The position numbers were made by a program, and so were the translations under genes. A stretch of 64,000 nucleotides of DNA from HXMU1420-13 sp024742815 (GTDB taxonomy: Bacteria; Bacteroidota; Rhodothermia; Balneolales; Balneolaceae), in contig JANSXX010000007.1 in the NCBI GenBank assembly GCA_024742815.1, positions 62,001-126,000 on the forward strand, given 5' to 3'. Of the stretch, positions 1-8,314 are shown piece after piece. The notes under the pieces were generated by a model. That model had not been told where the DNA came from and ran no database searches. It was given only the letters and a program-made list of their open reading frames with translations. Position 1 is the stretch's first letter; every line of letters starts with the position of its first letter.

Positions 1-1
1 C

Positions 2-433
2 GATTTGGATGTCATCCGTTTGATGGAAAGAGAATCGGGTATGGTATTAGATTGGTACCACGAATACTTTGTAAATACCACCAAAACCATCGACTATGGG
101 ATAAAAGCCGTAGCAGGTGATGGAGCAATGACAAATGTAGAACTCGAACGCGTTGAACTGATGCCTATGCCACTCGATGTGTATGTGGAATATACCGATG
201 GATCTACAGAGATTTTCTACATTCCAATGAAATTGATGCGAGGCGAAAAACCTGCCGAAAATGATTTGAAGAGAACAATTCTTGAAGATTGGCCATGGGT
301 AAATCCAACCTATACTTTCCAAATTCCTTCTGATATTCGTTCTATATCTAACATTACTATTGATAAGAGTCAGCGATTGGCCGACATCAACCAGGACAAC
401 AATATGTTTGATGTTCAGAAAATGTTCGATTAA
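2..433 (+). CDS. M1 family metallopeptidase, C-terminal fragment (5' end outside window)
   Basis: This is the last 143 codons of a gene that begins before the window; the frame is open to base 2 without a start. The sequence resembles the C-terminal part of Bacteroidota-type secreted M1 aminopeptidases: a helical ending with LDWYHEYFVNTTKTIDYGI, followed by a beta-rich domain ending in DNNMFDVQKMFD. The zinc-binding HExxH region lies upstream and cannot be seen. The family usually trims peptides from their N-termini in the periplasm or outside the cell. The gene is followed by a clear terminator and by malic enzyme on the same strand. The assignment rests on the tail only, so it is moderately sure. 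Confidence 0.6.
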   Translation, partial: DLDVIRLMERESGMVLDWYHEYFVNTTKTIDYGIKAVAGDGAMTNVELERVELMPMPLDVYVEYTDGSTEIFYIPMKLMRGEKPAENDLKRTILEDWPWVNPTYTFQIPSDIRSISNITIDKSQRLADINQDNNMFDVQKMFD

Positions 434-454
434 CTGCTTTTTTTAAATATCGTG

Positions 455-488
455 AGGCACAGAGTAACTATGCTTTGTGCCTTTTTTT
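455..488 (+). terminator. Rho-independent terminator after the M1 peptidase
   Basis: AGGCACA at 455 pairs with TGTGCCT ending at 482, with partly paired bases between, followed by a run of seven T. It sits 22 bases after the stop codon, so it separates the peptidase transcript from malic enzyme. Confidence 0.75.
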
Positions 489-511
489 ATGAATAAACAC
501 CAACACATTTA

Positions 512-1666
512 ATGTCAAAAAAAGACTACGCTTCCTTAGCTATGGAAGCTCACAGAAAACATAGAGGTAAAATTTCGGTTGAACCGAAGTTTGAATTAAA
601 TACAAAAGACGATTTAAGTATCGCGTACACTCCGGGAGTTGCAGAACCCTGTAAGGTAATTGCTGAAGATACTTCCGAAGCTTACAATCTAACAGTCAAG
701 GGTAATTTAGTAGCTGTGGTAACCGATGGATCCGCCGTTTTGGGATTGGGAAATATCGGTCCCGAAGCAAGCTTACCGGTAATGGAGGGAAAAGCTGTAC
801 TTTTTAAAAAGTTCGGCAAAGTGGATGCCGTACCTATTGTATTGGATACACAAGACACTGAAGAAATTATACGAGCGGTTGAACTCATTGCACCAACTTT
901 TGGCGGGATTAATTTAGAAGATATATCAGCTCCTCGATGCTTTGAAATCGAGCGGAGATTAAAGGAAAAACTGGATATTCCTGTATTTCACGATGATCAG
1001 CACGGTACTGCGATCGTAACTTTGGCAGGAATGATTAACGCTTGCCGAATAACCGGACGCGAACTAAAAAACTTACGTGTTGTAATTAATGGTGCAGGTG
1101 CAGCCGGCGTTTCCATCGCCTATTTATTGTTCGAAGCAGGTGTAAAAGAAGTAATGATGTGTGATAGTAAAGGTATTATCCACAAACAGCGTGACGACTT
1201 GAATTCTGTTAAAGAAGAAATAGCCGAGATCACCAATTCAATGAACCAAACCGGCGCACTTGCTGACGCCGTTTCTCAAGCTGACGTCTTTATTGGCGTT
1301 TCGGCACCGGGTGTACTTACCAAAGAAATGGTAAAAACGATGCGGGATGAGCCGATTATCTTTGCAATGGCCAATCCTACTCCCGAAATAATGCCGGATG
1401 AAGCAAAAGAAGCAGGTGCTCGTGTGGTTGCAACAGGTCGTTCAGATTTTCCAAATCAGATTAACAATGTATTGGCATTTCCCGGTTTATTCCGTGGTGC
1501 TTTAGATGCTCGCATATCGAACTTAACTACCAAAATGTATATCAGGGCAGCTGAAGCTATTGCTGATTGTGTGGAAGAGCCGGATGAAGAGCACATTATT
1601 CCAAGTCCGTTTGATGAACGAGTTCCAGAAGTGGTTGCCGAAGCAATTCGCAGCCTAAAGGGTTAG
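512..1666 (+). CDS. Malic enzyme, short prokaryotic type
   Basis: Oxidative decarboxylation of malate to pyruvate with reduction of NAD(P)+, in the cytoplasm, linking the TCA cycle to pyruvate. The 384-residue length fits the short bacterial malic enzyme without the phosphotransacetylase domain that longer MaeB proteins carry. Visible motifs are YTPGVAEP (residues 39-46), the segment VMEGKAVLFKKF with the catalytic lysine near 94, GGINLEDISAPRCFEIE (131-147) with the metal-binding acidic residues, HDDQHGTA (160-167), and the Rossmann glycine motif NGAGAAG (193-199). The start is the ATG at 512; no Shine-Dalgarno is seen. It is a single-gene unit between two hairpins. Cofactor preference cannot be read from the sequence. 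Confidence 0.93.
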   Translation: MSKKDYASLAMEAHRKHRGKISVEPKFELNTKDDLSIAYTPGVAEPCKVIAEDTSEAYNLTVKGNLVAVVTDGSAVLGLGNIGPEASLPVMEGKAVLFKKFGKVDAVPIVLDTQDTEEIIRAVELIAPTFGGINLEDISAPRCFEIERRLKEKLDIPVFHDDQHGTAIVTLAGMINACRITGRELKNLRVVINGAGAAGVSIAYLLFEAGVKEVMMCDSKGIIHKQRDDLNSVKEEIAEITNSMNQTGALADAVSQADVFIGVSAPGVLTKEMVKTMRDEPIIFAMANPTPEIMPDEAKEAGARVVATGRSDFPNQINNVLAFPGLFRGALDARISNLTTKMYIRAAEAIADCVEEPDEEHIIPSPFDERVPEVVAEAIRSLKG

Positions 1667-1677
1667 AATTGCTTGCA

Positions 1678-1706
1678 GGTAAGGGCGTATTCAAAACGCC
1701 TTTACC
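1678..1706 (+). terminator. Hairpin after malic enzyme, possible terminator
   Basis: GGTAAGGGCGT (1678-1688) pairs with ACGCCTTTACC (1696-1706) with one G-T pair and a 7-base loop, 12 bases after the malic enzyme stop. No U-run follows, so it may be a Rho-assisted or RNA-stabilising hairpin and not a classical terminator. Confidence 0.5.
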
Positions 1707-1719
1707 AACCTACTCCCAA

Positions 1720-1734
1720 CTAAAACAAACTCGT
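1720..1734. repeat. 15-bp direct repeat, left copy
   Basis: CTAAAACAAACTCGT here recurs perfectly at 2911-2925. The two copies bracket the TlpA-like gene. This copy also forms half of a 9-bp inverted repeat (AAAACAAAC 1722-1730 and GTTTGTTTT 1733-1741). The placement looks like the footprint of an insertion or of slippage/recombination between short repeats. Confidence 0.6.
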
Positions 1735-1771
1735 TTGTTTTAAAGAGCAAAGTTGTGTTTTTTAGCAAAAT

Positions 1772-2914
1772 ATGATTTATATGCTAAGAAATACGTTATT
1801 AATTATTTTCGCTTTGGGAAGCAATGTTTTTGCTCAAAACATTACAGTTGATGTCTTGTTCTCTAAACTTGATTCAGCTTTTTATTCAGCCCATGCCATC
1901 GAAGCTGATATTAAACACAAATCCGGTGACTTTAAAGTTGAAGCTGAATTACAGTTAATTAAGAGAGACTATTCAGGAAAAACATTATATCGTTTTAGCC
2001 TAAATGGGTTTGACTTCGCGCCTTTCCAAGTTATAAGTGATGGGGTTTATATTTATGAAGTTCGACCAAATGAAAATGTTTATCGCACGTTTTCATTTCC
2101 TGACTCAATTACAATTCCTCTAATTAACCGAACCTCTACTCTACCATACAATCAAATATTTTTCGACTCAAACTATTTACGGTCAATCATGAATAATAGA
2201 AATTCCAATATTCTTGATGATAAGAAGAATTGGATTTTACGTATTGATGTAAGCGAAACACTAGATGAAGGTAGTAAATTAGAAGCGACTATTGACATTA
2301 AAATCAATAAGAACACTTACTATATAAATAGTATCGAAAGACGTTCTAGCCTAAATAATCTAAACAAAAATTATAGTTGGCAATATTCAAATATCAGAAT
2401 TGATAGAATTAATCAGTTGGGAATCTCACGACTTGTCTCAGATTTACATCGATATGAAAGTATTGTTGAAGAAGAACCTAGTATCAAACCTACCTCTTCA
2501 GAGGTTTCTCAATTAACAATTGCTCCAAATATTTCGGGTATAGATCAAGATGGGAACACCGTCTCTCTAAATGATTTTAAAGGTAATTATGTGCTTTTAG
2601 ATTTTTGGGAAACTTGGTGCTTGTATTGCATCACAGCTTTTCCCAAACTAGAAAACCTGGCAAAAAAATATGCAAATGAAAACTTTACTATAATTGGTGT
2701 TACTAAAGAGAACAAAAAATTAGTTCAGGAATTGATCGAGAAAAACAAATTTCTATACCCCAATATTTTTACTGACCAAGATGTAGATAAAGCGTACAAT
2801 TTATTTGGCCGCCCACAGTATATATTGATTGCTCCAGATGGCAAATTCATTGGGGAAACCAGTACCAATTTAGACATGATTTCAACATCACTATTGGATA
2901 TATTCGGCTTCTAA
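1772..2914 (+). CDS. Secreted TlpA-like thioredoxin-domain protein
   Basis: Probable periplasmic or surface thiol-disulfide protein. A signal peptide is visible from the second methionine (start at 1781: MLRNTLLIIFALGSNVFAQ), so 1781 may be the true start. Residues about 25-235 form a beta-rich domain of the kind seen in LolA-like or DUF2092-type lipoprotein-binding proteins; that reading is tentative. Residues about 250-380 are a redoxin/TlpA domain (DGNTVSLNDFKGNYVLLDFW) with the active-site motif WCLYC, Cys283 and Cys286, and the GRPQ cis-proline loop. The gene is clearly richer in A+T than its neighbours and lies between two perfect 15-bp direct repeats, which suggests acquisition. Its stop overlaps the stop of the convergent gene by 4 bases. 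Confidence 0.8.
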   Translation: MIYMLRNTLLIIFALGSNVFAQNITVDVLFSKLDSAFYSAHAIEADIKHKSGDFKVEAELQLIKRDYSGKTLYRFSLNGFDFAPFQVISDGVYIYEVRPNENVYRTFSFPDSITIPLINRTSTLPYNQIFFDSNYLRSIMNNRNSNILDDKKNWILRIDVSETLDEGSKLEATIDIKINKNTYYINSIERRSSLNNLNKNYSWQYSNIRIDRINQLGISRLVSDLHRYESIVEEEPSIKPTSSEVSQLTIAPNISGIDQDGNTVSLNDFKGNYVLLDFWETWCLYCITAFPKLENLAKKYANENFTIIGVTKENKKLVQELIEKNKFLYPNIFTDQDVDKAYNLFGRPQYILIAPDGKFIGETSTNLDMISTSLLDIFGF

Positions 2915-2925
2915 AACAAACTCGT
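2911..2925. repeat. 15-bp direct repeat, right copy
   Basis: This perfect copy of the repeat at 1720-1734 contains the stop codons of both converging genes: TAA of the TlpA-like gene, and CTA, read as TAG on the minus strand. Confidence 0.6.
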
Positions 2926-3480
2926 CTGCTCTTCGTCGCGTTTTTGAGCTTGTTCTAAACTTGGTGGGTGCTGAGGTATTGGCTCATCAGAAAGCATTTC
3001 CGGTAAGAAGCGTTTTTCGTACATCCTGCGTGCAATGCCATGCAGTGCTTTCTCTCCGCGCGGAGTGATGCGCAAAAAACCGCTGTCGTCTTCGGTAAGA
3101 AAACCAAACGTTCTCAGATCGTTAACTATCAAATAAGCCAACTTTTCGGTTACTCCGGCATTTCTCTCTACAACCTCGCGATGTGGAACATCCTCTTCGG
3201 CCATGTACACTTGCCCAAGTACATTGAGTTCAATATTTGTTAACGGATACCCTTCACTGCCTTTAGTTAACAGTAAGTCCCAAGTGGATTGAGAAAAATA
3301 TAACCCGAACCACCATTTTGCTTCTTTCAATAATTCCTGAGAATAGGCACAGGCAAAATATTGGCCCGGCGCGGCTTTTCTGGGCTCACCACGACTCCGA
3401 AACATATTCACCATCGTAGCTAAGTCTAGCTCGTAGATATTCGGCGGATACTTAAAATGGAAGTCGCTTCGCTTATGCAT
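2911..3480 (-). CDS. Conserved hypothetical protein with a likely winged-helix part
   Basis: I do not recognise the family. The 189-residue protein has no signal peptide or membrane segment. The N-terminal half is rich in aromatics (KWWFGLYFSQSTWDLLL). Residues about 85-155 alternate helices and a short hairpin ending in FLRITPRGEKALHGIARRM, which reads like a winged helix-turn-helix module (the ITPRGEKAL pattern is common in the wing of MarR/PadR-like folds). The C-terminus is charged and proline-rich. It starts at the ATG at 3480, 63 bases from the 3' end of topA on the same strand, so it may be transcribed after topA. A DNA-binding role is an inference. Confidence 0.6.
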   Translation of the reverse strand: MHKRSDFHFKYPPNIYELDLATMVNMFRSRGEPRKAAPGQYFACAYSQELLKEAKWWFGLYFSQSTWDLLLTKGSEGYPLTNIELNVLGQVYMAEEDVPHREVVERNAGVTEKLAYLIVNDLRTFGFLTEDDSGFLRITPRGEKALHGIARRMYEKRFLPEMLSDEPIPQHPPSLEQAQKRDEEQTSLF

Positions 3481-3543
3481 GTGTTGATGAATTAAAAAAT
3501 TCAGACCTCAGACAAAATACTTCCTAGAAATGAGCCAAACAAC

Positions 3544-6084
3544 CTAGCCTTTTTCGGCAATCAGCTGAACAGCTTCGTCCAGTGTATACTTTTCCGGATC
3601 GGTGCCTTTTGGCAAACTAATATTTTTCTTTCCATGCTTGATATACGGCCCATATCTGCCATCCATCACTTTAATGGCTTGCTCAGTTTCCGGATGTTTT
3701 CCAAGATCTTTCAACTCTGAGCTTTTTCGTGGTGCAGCTTTCATCGCAAGTAGCTCCACTGCTCTGTCCAATTCTATCGAAAGCACGTCATCTCCTTTCG
3801 GGATTGATTTGAACTTGCCGTCGTGTACCACAAACGGACCAAATCGGCCAACACCTGCTTTAACCACTTTTCCATCGCTTGGATGTTCGCCTAATGTTCT
3901 TGGCAGTTGCAACAGTTTTAAAGCGAGGTCAAAATCCACATCCTCTGGCGACATTCCCTTTAACAAAGAAACACGCTTTGGCTTTTTATTTTCTTCGGAT
4001 ACTTCCCCTAACTGCACATACGGCCCATATCTACCACTCAGTAAAAATACCGGCAATCCTTCTTCTGGATGAATTCCCAGTGGTTTATCCTGCTCTTCAG
4101 ATAGCTTTATGAGTTCCTCAAGTTTCTCCGGTGTGATATCGCTCGGATCCATATCCTGGGGCAGCGAAGTAGAAACTTCTTCTTCCCCTTTTTTCATTTT
4201 CGCATACGGCCCGAAACGGCCCACAGCTACACTAATTCCTTCAAGACCATCAAGCGGTAAATCAAGCAATTTTGCTTTCTGAGGATCAATTTTATCCTCT
4301 TGGCGCTCTACTTTAGCTTTTAATCCGTTTTCGCCTTTGTAGTAGTCATCCAAATATTTAACCGGATCTTCCGTGCCATTAGCAACACCATCCAGCTTGT
4401 CTTCCAGATTAGAAGTGAACTCACTGTCCACTAAATCAGGGAAATGCTCCTCCAGCAATGAGGTTACAGCAAAAGCAGTGAACGTCGGCACAAGTGCTTT
4501 ACCCTCTGCTCTACAGTAATTTCGAGACTGAATGGTTGAGATAACCGCTGCATAGGTTGATGGACGACCAACGCCACTTTGCTCGAGCGCTTTTACCAAG
4601 GTTGCTTCCGTGTATCGTGCCGGTGGTTTTGTTTCGTGCGAGCTGAATTGCAAATCTTGTAAATCAGCCCCGTCTCCTTTGGCCATAGCTGGCAGAAATT
4701 TTTCCTGATTCTCAAGAGCGGCATCTGTATCGTCGCTTCCCTCAACATAAGCTCGGAAGAAACCGGGGAATAAAATTTTCTTACCACTAGATCTGAAATC
4801 CGCAGAAGTACCATTATTTTTAGCAGTGATAGTAACATTGGTAAATTCTAGTTCCGCCTCAGCCATTTGTGTGGCAATGGTACGTTTCCAGATGAGATCG
4901 TACAATTTAAATTCTCGATCCTTCAAACCGGATTTTTCCGGAATAATAAATTTAGAACCGGACGGGCGTATGGCCTCATGAGCTTCCTGCGCCGATTTTC
5001 CTTTGGTATTATAATTTCGAACCCGTTCGAATAAATAATCTTCGCCATACATTTGAACAATACCATCTCGAGCGGCATCGATGGCCTGACCGGATAAGCG
5101 GGTAGAATCGGTTCTCATATATGTGATAAAACCTTTTTCGTACAATTTCTGAGCAACGCTCATAGTGTCTCGGGCACTCATTCCGAATTTTCGGTTGGCT
5201 TCCTGCTGTAATGTTGAGGTAATAAACGGTGGCGCAGGATTTCTTTTTTGTGTATTCACTTCTACACTGCTAACCGACCAACTAGCCTGCTTCAAATTTT
5301 TAACCAGCGAATCTGCCGCTTCTTCATCCAAAAGCACAACAGAATCCGGCTTTTTTAACTTTCCGGTATTTTCATCAAAGTCTTTGCCGCTAGCGATTCG
5401 CTTTCCGTTTACATGACTTAAATCAGCCTTAAACTCATCGTTTTCACCTGATTTTTGCAGTACAGCTTGTAAATCATAGTAGGTACCGCTTTTAAATTTC
5501 ATGCGCTCTCGTTCGCGTTCCACCAAAAATTCTACCGCAACCGATTGTACACGTCCCGCCGAAAGACCCGGAGATATCTTCTTCCAAAGTAATGGCGAAA
5601 CGGTATAACCTGCCAAACGATCCAAAATGCGGCGCGTTTCTTGGGCATACACCAGGTTCATGTCGATGTCGCGGATATTTTTCAACGCATTTTGAACGGC
5701 TTCTTTGGTAATCTCACGGAAAACCATGCGTTTTACCGGCACTTTAGGTTTTAGAACCTCGAGTAAGTGCCACGCAATTGCTTCCCCTTCGCGATCCTCA
5801 TCCGTTGCCAGAATCAACTCGTCGGCTTCTTTAAGCTTCTTTTTTAATCGGGAAACGATCTTCTTTTTATCCGGCGGGGTAACATAAATCGCGTAGTATC
5901 GATCGTCAGGATTGATCCCCAACGTAGCCCAAGATTCCTTTTTATATTTAGCCGGAATGTTCTTTGCGGATGCAGGTAAGTCTCGTATATGTCCCATCGA
6001 CGAATCTACCTCATACCCCTTTGGCAGGTACTTACTGATGGTTTTAGTCTTTGTGGGAGACTCTACAATAACAAGACTTTTCAT
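3544..6084 (-). CDS. topA: DNA topoisomerase I
   Basis: Type IA topoisomerase that relaxes negative supercoils through a transient 5'-phosphotyrosine. The start is taken at the ATG at 6084 (MKSLVIVESPTKTKTISKYL); the frame opens earlier with a TTG. Toprim motifs are VIVESPTKTKT near residues 5-15 and ATDEDREGEA near 93-102. The catalytic tyrosine is in GFITYMRTDSTRLS, Tyr322. Instead of C4 zinc fingers the C-terminus carries four glycine/aromatic repeats (VGRFGPYAKM, SGRYGPYVQLG, VGRFGPFVVHD, DGRYGPYIKHG), the topoisomerase C-terminal repeat type seen in Bacteroidota and actinobacteria. The peroxiredoxin and OsmC genes lie immediately upstream on the same strand, 12 bases away. Confidence 0.95.
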   Translation of the reverse strand: MKSLVIVESPTKTKTISKYLPKGYEVDSSMGHIRDLPASAKNIPAKYKKESWATLGINPDDRYYAIYVTPPDKKKIVSRLKKKLKEADELILATDEDREGEAIAWHLLEVLKPKVPVKRMVFREITKEAVQNALKNIRDIDMNLVYAQETRRILDRLAGYTVSPLLWKKISPGLSAGRVQSVAVEFLVERERERMKFKSGTYYDLQAVLQKSGENDEFKADLSHVNGKRIASGKDFDENTGKLKKPDSVVLLDEEAADSLVKNLKQASWSVSSVEVNTQKRNPAPPFITSTLQQEANRKFGMSARDTMSVAQKLYEKGFITYMRTDSTRLSGQAIDAARDGIVQMYGEDYLFERVRNYNTKGKSAQEAHEAIRPSGSKFIIPEKSGLKDREFKLYDLIWKRTIATQMAEAELEFTNVTITAKNNGTSADFRSSGKKILFPGFFRAYVEGSDDTDAALENQEKFLPAMAKGDGADLQDLQFSSHETKPPARYTEATLVKALEQSGVGRPSTYAAVISTIQSRNYCRAEGKALVPTFTAFAVTSLLEEHFPDLVDSEFTSNLEDKLDGVANGTEDPVKYLDDYYKGENGLKAKVERQEDKIDPQKAKLLDLPLDGLEGISVAVGRFGPYAKMKKGEEEVSTSLPQDMDPSDITPEKLEELIKLSEEQDKPLGIHPEEGLPVFLLSGRYGPYVQLGEVSEENKKPKRVSLLKGMSPEDVDFDLALKLLQLPRTLGEHPSDGKVVKAGVGRFGPFVVHDGKFKSIPKGDDVLSIELDRAVELLAMKAAPRKSSELKDLGKHPETEQAIKVMDGRYGPYIKHGKKNISLPKGTDPEKYTLDEAVQLIAEKG

Positions 6085-6096
6085 GTGCAAACAGGT

Positions 6097-6573
6097 TTAT
6101 TTGAGTGAGCCGATTAACTCTTTCAGTTCCTCAGCGTGTGCTTTCGCATTAATTTTTTCGATAACCGCCAAAATAGTACCATCTGTATCAATAACAAAGG
6201 CAGAACGTGACGGACCTTCGTAAGTTTTTCCGTACATCTTCTTCTCTACCACAGAATCGGTAGCATTTGAGAATTTGTATTCAGGGTCCGACGCTATCAT
6301 ATAGCTGATGTCGTGCTTCGCAATATAGCGTTTATGCGAGCCGCATGTGTCTTTGCTGATTGTCATTACATTGTATCCGGCATCATCAAACCAATCAGCG
6401 TGCTCTGCCAACGATACATTTTGCTTATCGCAGCTGGAGGTGTTGTTCTTCATGTATACCGAAACAATGGTCGGTCGATCTAAAATCTCGCTAAATTTTA
6501 TGGTTTTCTCTTCTTCACCCTGAACAACATCCAAAGTGAATTCGGTATTCATTTTTGCGCCGGTCTCAATCAT
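6097..6573 (-). CDS. Peroxiredoxin, BCP/PrxQ-like, atypical active site
   Basis: A 158-residue redoxin-fold protein expected to reduce peroxides with thiols in the cytoplasm. The peroxidatic cysteine is probably Cys48 in NNTSSCDKQ, where BCP/PrxQ proteins normally have a T-P-G-C motif; the proline and glycine are replaced here. A second cysteine, Cys77 in SKDTCGSHKRY, sits where the usual SxDSxxSHxKF motif lies and could form the disulfide. The end (GPSRSAFVIDTDGTI) matches the PrxQ pattern for the arginine-containing strand. The start ATG at 6573 overlaps the end of the OsmC gene by 8 bases, so the two are translationally linked and probably act together against peroxides. Confidence 0.82.
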   Translation of the reverse strand: MIETGAKMNTEFTLDVVQGEEEKTIKFSEILDRPTIVSVYMKNNTSSCDKQNVSLAEHADWFDDAGYNVMTISKDTCGSHKRYIAKHDISYMIASDPEYKFSNATDSVVEKKMYGKTYEGPSRSAFVIDTDGTILAVIEKINAKAHAEELKELIGSLK

Positions 6574-7045
6574 AGTCTTTTATTTTTATTGTTGATTTGT
6601 GCTCTATCGGAAAGTTACAGGAGTTTGCAATAAAGCACATCTTATTGGCCTTGGAATGAATGGAATCGACTTTAGAAATCATTCGTTCCTCTTTTACGTG
6701 CACTGTGGGATGCAGCCTAACACGCACAAATCTTCCACTTCCATCGTTGTTTTCTTCCATGATTCCTGTTGCACGGTCTTCATATTCTAGAACCACCACA
6801 CCTTCTGCCGAACACAAATGCAAAAACCATAACATGTGGCAGGACGAGAGCGATGCTAAGAATAATTCTTCCGGATTATGAAGACCAGGATCACCTCTAA
6901 ATGCAGGATCTGAGGAAGAATGTATAAGGGGCTTGGAATCCATCTTAATTTCATGATTTCTTGAATAAGCCCGATACCCCGAGGTTCCCGTCCCTTGGTT
7001 TCCCGTCCAAATGATGTTTGCAGAATAATGATGTTGTTTTGGCAT
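6566..7045 (-). CDS. OsmC family protein
   Basis: A 159-residue cytoplasmic OsmC/Ohr-fold protein, likely a thiol-dependent peroxidase acting on organic hydroperoxides. The family signature is visible: NPEELFLASLSSCHMLWFLHLC (split here: NPEELFLAS, then SLSSCHMLWFLHLC), with Cys69 and Cys78, and CFIANSCNFPIEHK with Cys137 and Cys143. The pair equivalent to the reactive and resolving cysteines is most likely Cys69 and Cys143. It is the first gene of an OsmC-peroxiredoxin-(topA) run on the minus strand. Which OsmC subfamily it belongs to is not decided by the motifs. Confidence 0.85.
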   Translation of the reverse strand: MPKQHHYSANIIWTGNQGTGTSGYRAYSRNHEIKMDSKPLIHSSSDPAFRGDPGLHNPEELFLASLSSCHMLWFLHLCSAEGVVVLEYEDRATGIMEENNDGSGRFVRVRLHPTVHVKEERMISKVDSIHSKANKMCFIANSCNFPIEHKSTIKIKDYD

Positions 7046-7171
7046 AAAGTGTTTTTTTTGACCTGAGCAAGATCCGGCATGATTTCTTTTTCGCTAATTA
7101 TTCCAAATATCTAAAACTCAAAAGATTTTGTGAAGCACTAGAATTTTTGCTAAAACTGAGTTACAATATCC

Positions 7172-7501
7172 ATGATCAATCCAATATCTATGAGTCCCGA
7201 CAAAAGAGTCTTCGAACTGATGCATCAATTTGGTGGCGATTCTAAAAAGTGTCGCCCGGTTCACTTCTATTTTTACTTTCCGGATGAAGCAGCAGCAATT
7301 AGAATGTCGGAACAGCTAGAGGCTATGCGTTTTGAAACGGAAGTACGAACAGCTGCAATCGGTGATAAATGGTTATGTTTCGCAACCCGTAATATGGTGC
7401 CCGATTCTGATATCATAGAAGGCTTACGCGCCATTTTCACCAATATGTGTTCAAAACTTGGCGGGGAATATGATGGCTGGGAAACCGAACTGATTCTGTA
7501 A
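7172..7501 (+). CDS. RraB-like (regulator of RNase E activity B) family protein
   Basis: A 109-residue acidic protein that resembles the RraB/DUF1260 family, whose Escherichia coli member binds and inhibits RNase E. The visible similarity is the overall layout (RPVHFYFYFPDEAAAIRMSEQLEAM split: HFYFYFPDEAAAIRMSEQL) and the C-terminal EYDGWET motif typical of the family. The start could be the ATG at 7172 or the one at 7190 (MSPDK). It is followed after one base by a small gene on the same strand. RNase E binding is inferred from the family only. Confidence 0.7.
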   Translation: MINPISMSPDKRVFELMHQFGGDSKKCRPVHFYFYFPDEAAAIRMSEQLEAMRFETEVRTAAIGDKWLCFATRNMVPDSDIIEGLRAIFTNMCSKLGGEYDGWETELIL

Positions 7502-7502
7502 T

Positions 7503-7703
7503 ATGAAAGACCTGACTAAGTACACCTTCACAGAATTGTACGATATGCTCCATCATGTGAATGAGTATAAGTACCCGGAAAAAATCCAGGCTTTGAAGGA
7601 AGAAATCGAGCGCCGAAAAGTAACCGGCGAAGTGCCCGAGCAATTGGTGCCAAAACCCGATTGGAGCGTGTTTAGGTTTCGGAAGAACAAACAATCAGCC
7701 TAA
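7503..7703 (+). CDS. Small hypothetical protein
   Basis: 66 residues, hydrophilic, mostly helical, with a basic C-terminal tail (WSVFRFRKNKQ). I do not recognise the family. The ATG comes one base after the RraB-like stop, so the two are almost certainly co-transcribed and may be coupled. The codon pattern looks normal for the window. A function tied to the RraB-like partner is a guess from position alone. Confidence 0.6.
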   Translation: MKDLTKYTFTELYDMLHHVNEYKYPEKIQALKEEIERRKVTGEVPEQLVPKPDWSVFRFRKNKQSA

Positions 7704-7750
7704 TATCGGATCAATTACACAACCTTTGTCACTCTGCAACTTTGTAACTG

Positions 7751-8314
7751 TTACTTATGAATCAACAAATACTTAGCAACTGCAGCTACAACCAGCGAGT
7801 GATCGATTTGACCCGTTTTTACTAAATCAAGAAAATCAGATAGTGGAAGTACATGTACATGGATGCGTTCGTTGCCGTCTAATTTTTGCTCACTCGTTTT
7901 AATGCATCCCTTCGCTAAATACGTATGCGTGTGATTGGTTTGCATAGCCGGATTTGAACTAACTTTACCCAGTGAAATCCATTCTGTTGCTGAAAATCCG
8001 GTTTCTTCCAGTAATTCTCGCTTCGATGATTCCAACGGCGACTCACCAGGATCGCAAACACCACCGGGCAGCTCAAGCGTAGGTACTTCGGTGCCGTATC
8101 GATATTGTTCAACTAACACGATGTCGTTTTCGGGAGTCAGCGCAATTACGTTAATCCAATCGGGCGCATCAAGAATCGAGAAGGTCGCCTCATGATTTTC
8201 CGAATCAATCCGCATATCACGCTTTAACACCTTGAAGATATTCGTCGTATATTCCACGCGTTCATCCGTGGTAATCCACGGCTCAATAGTAAACCTGATA
8301 GTTTTATTACTCAT
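7751..8314 (-). CDS. Nudix hydrolase, ADP-ribose pyrophosphatase-like
   Basis: A cytoplasmic pyrophosphohydrolase of 187 residues. The full Nudix box GX5EX7REUXEEXGU is readable at about residues 84-106 (GGVCDPGESPLESSKREL followed by LEETGF). The upstream VEQYRYGTEVPTLELPGG pattern is typical of the ADP-sugar (ADP-ribose) subgroup. The substrate is inferred from that pattern. It starts at the ATG at 8314, directly abutting the ATG of the divergent AMP nucleosidase with no base between, so promoters and leaders must lie inside the neighbouring coding sequences. Confidence 0.88.
   Translation of the reverse strand: MSNKTIRFTIEPWITTDERVEYTTNIFKVLKRDMRIDSENHEATFSILDAPDWINVIALTPENDIVLVEQYRYGTEVPTLELPGGVCDPGESPLESSKRELLEETGFSATEWISLGKVSSNPAMQTNHTHTYLAKGCIKTSEQKLDGNERIHVHVLPLSDFLDLVKTGQIDHSLVVAAVAKYLLIHK

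Noticed and set aside
1722..1741. AAAACAAAC-TC-GTTTGTTTT as a Rho-independent terminator
   Set aside because: The stem is almost entirely A-T with a 2-base loop, so it would be weak; its relation to the 15-bp direct repeat is a better explanation.
3602..4072. 156-codon frame opposite topA
   Set aside because: Shadow of the topA C-terminal repeats; the topA frame is unmistakable.
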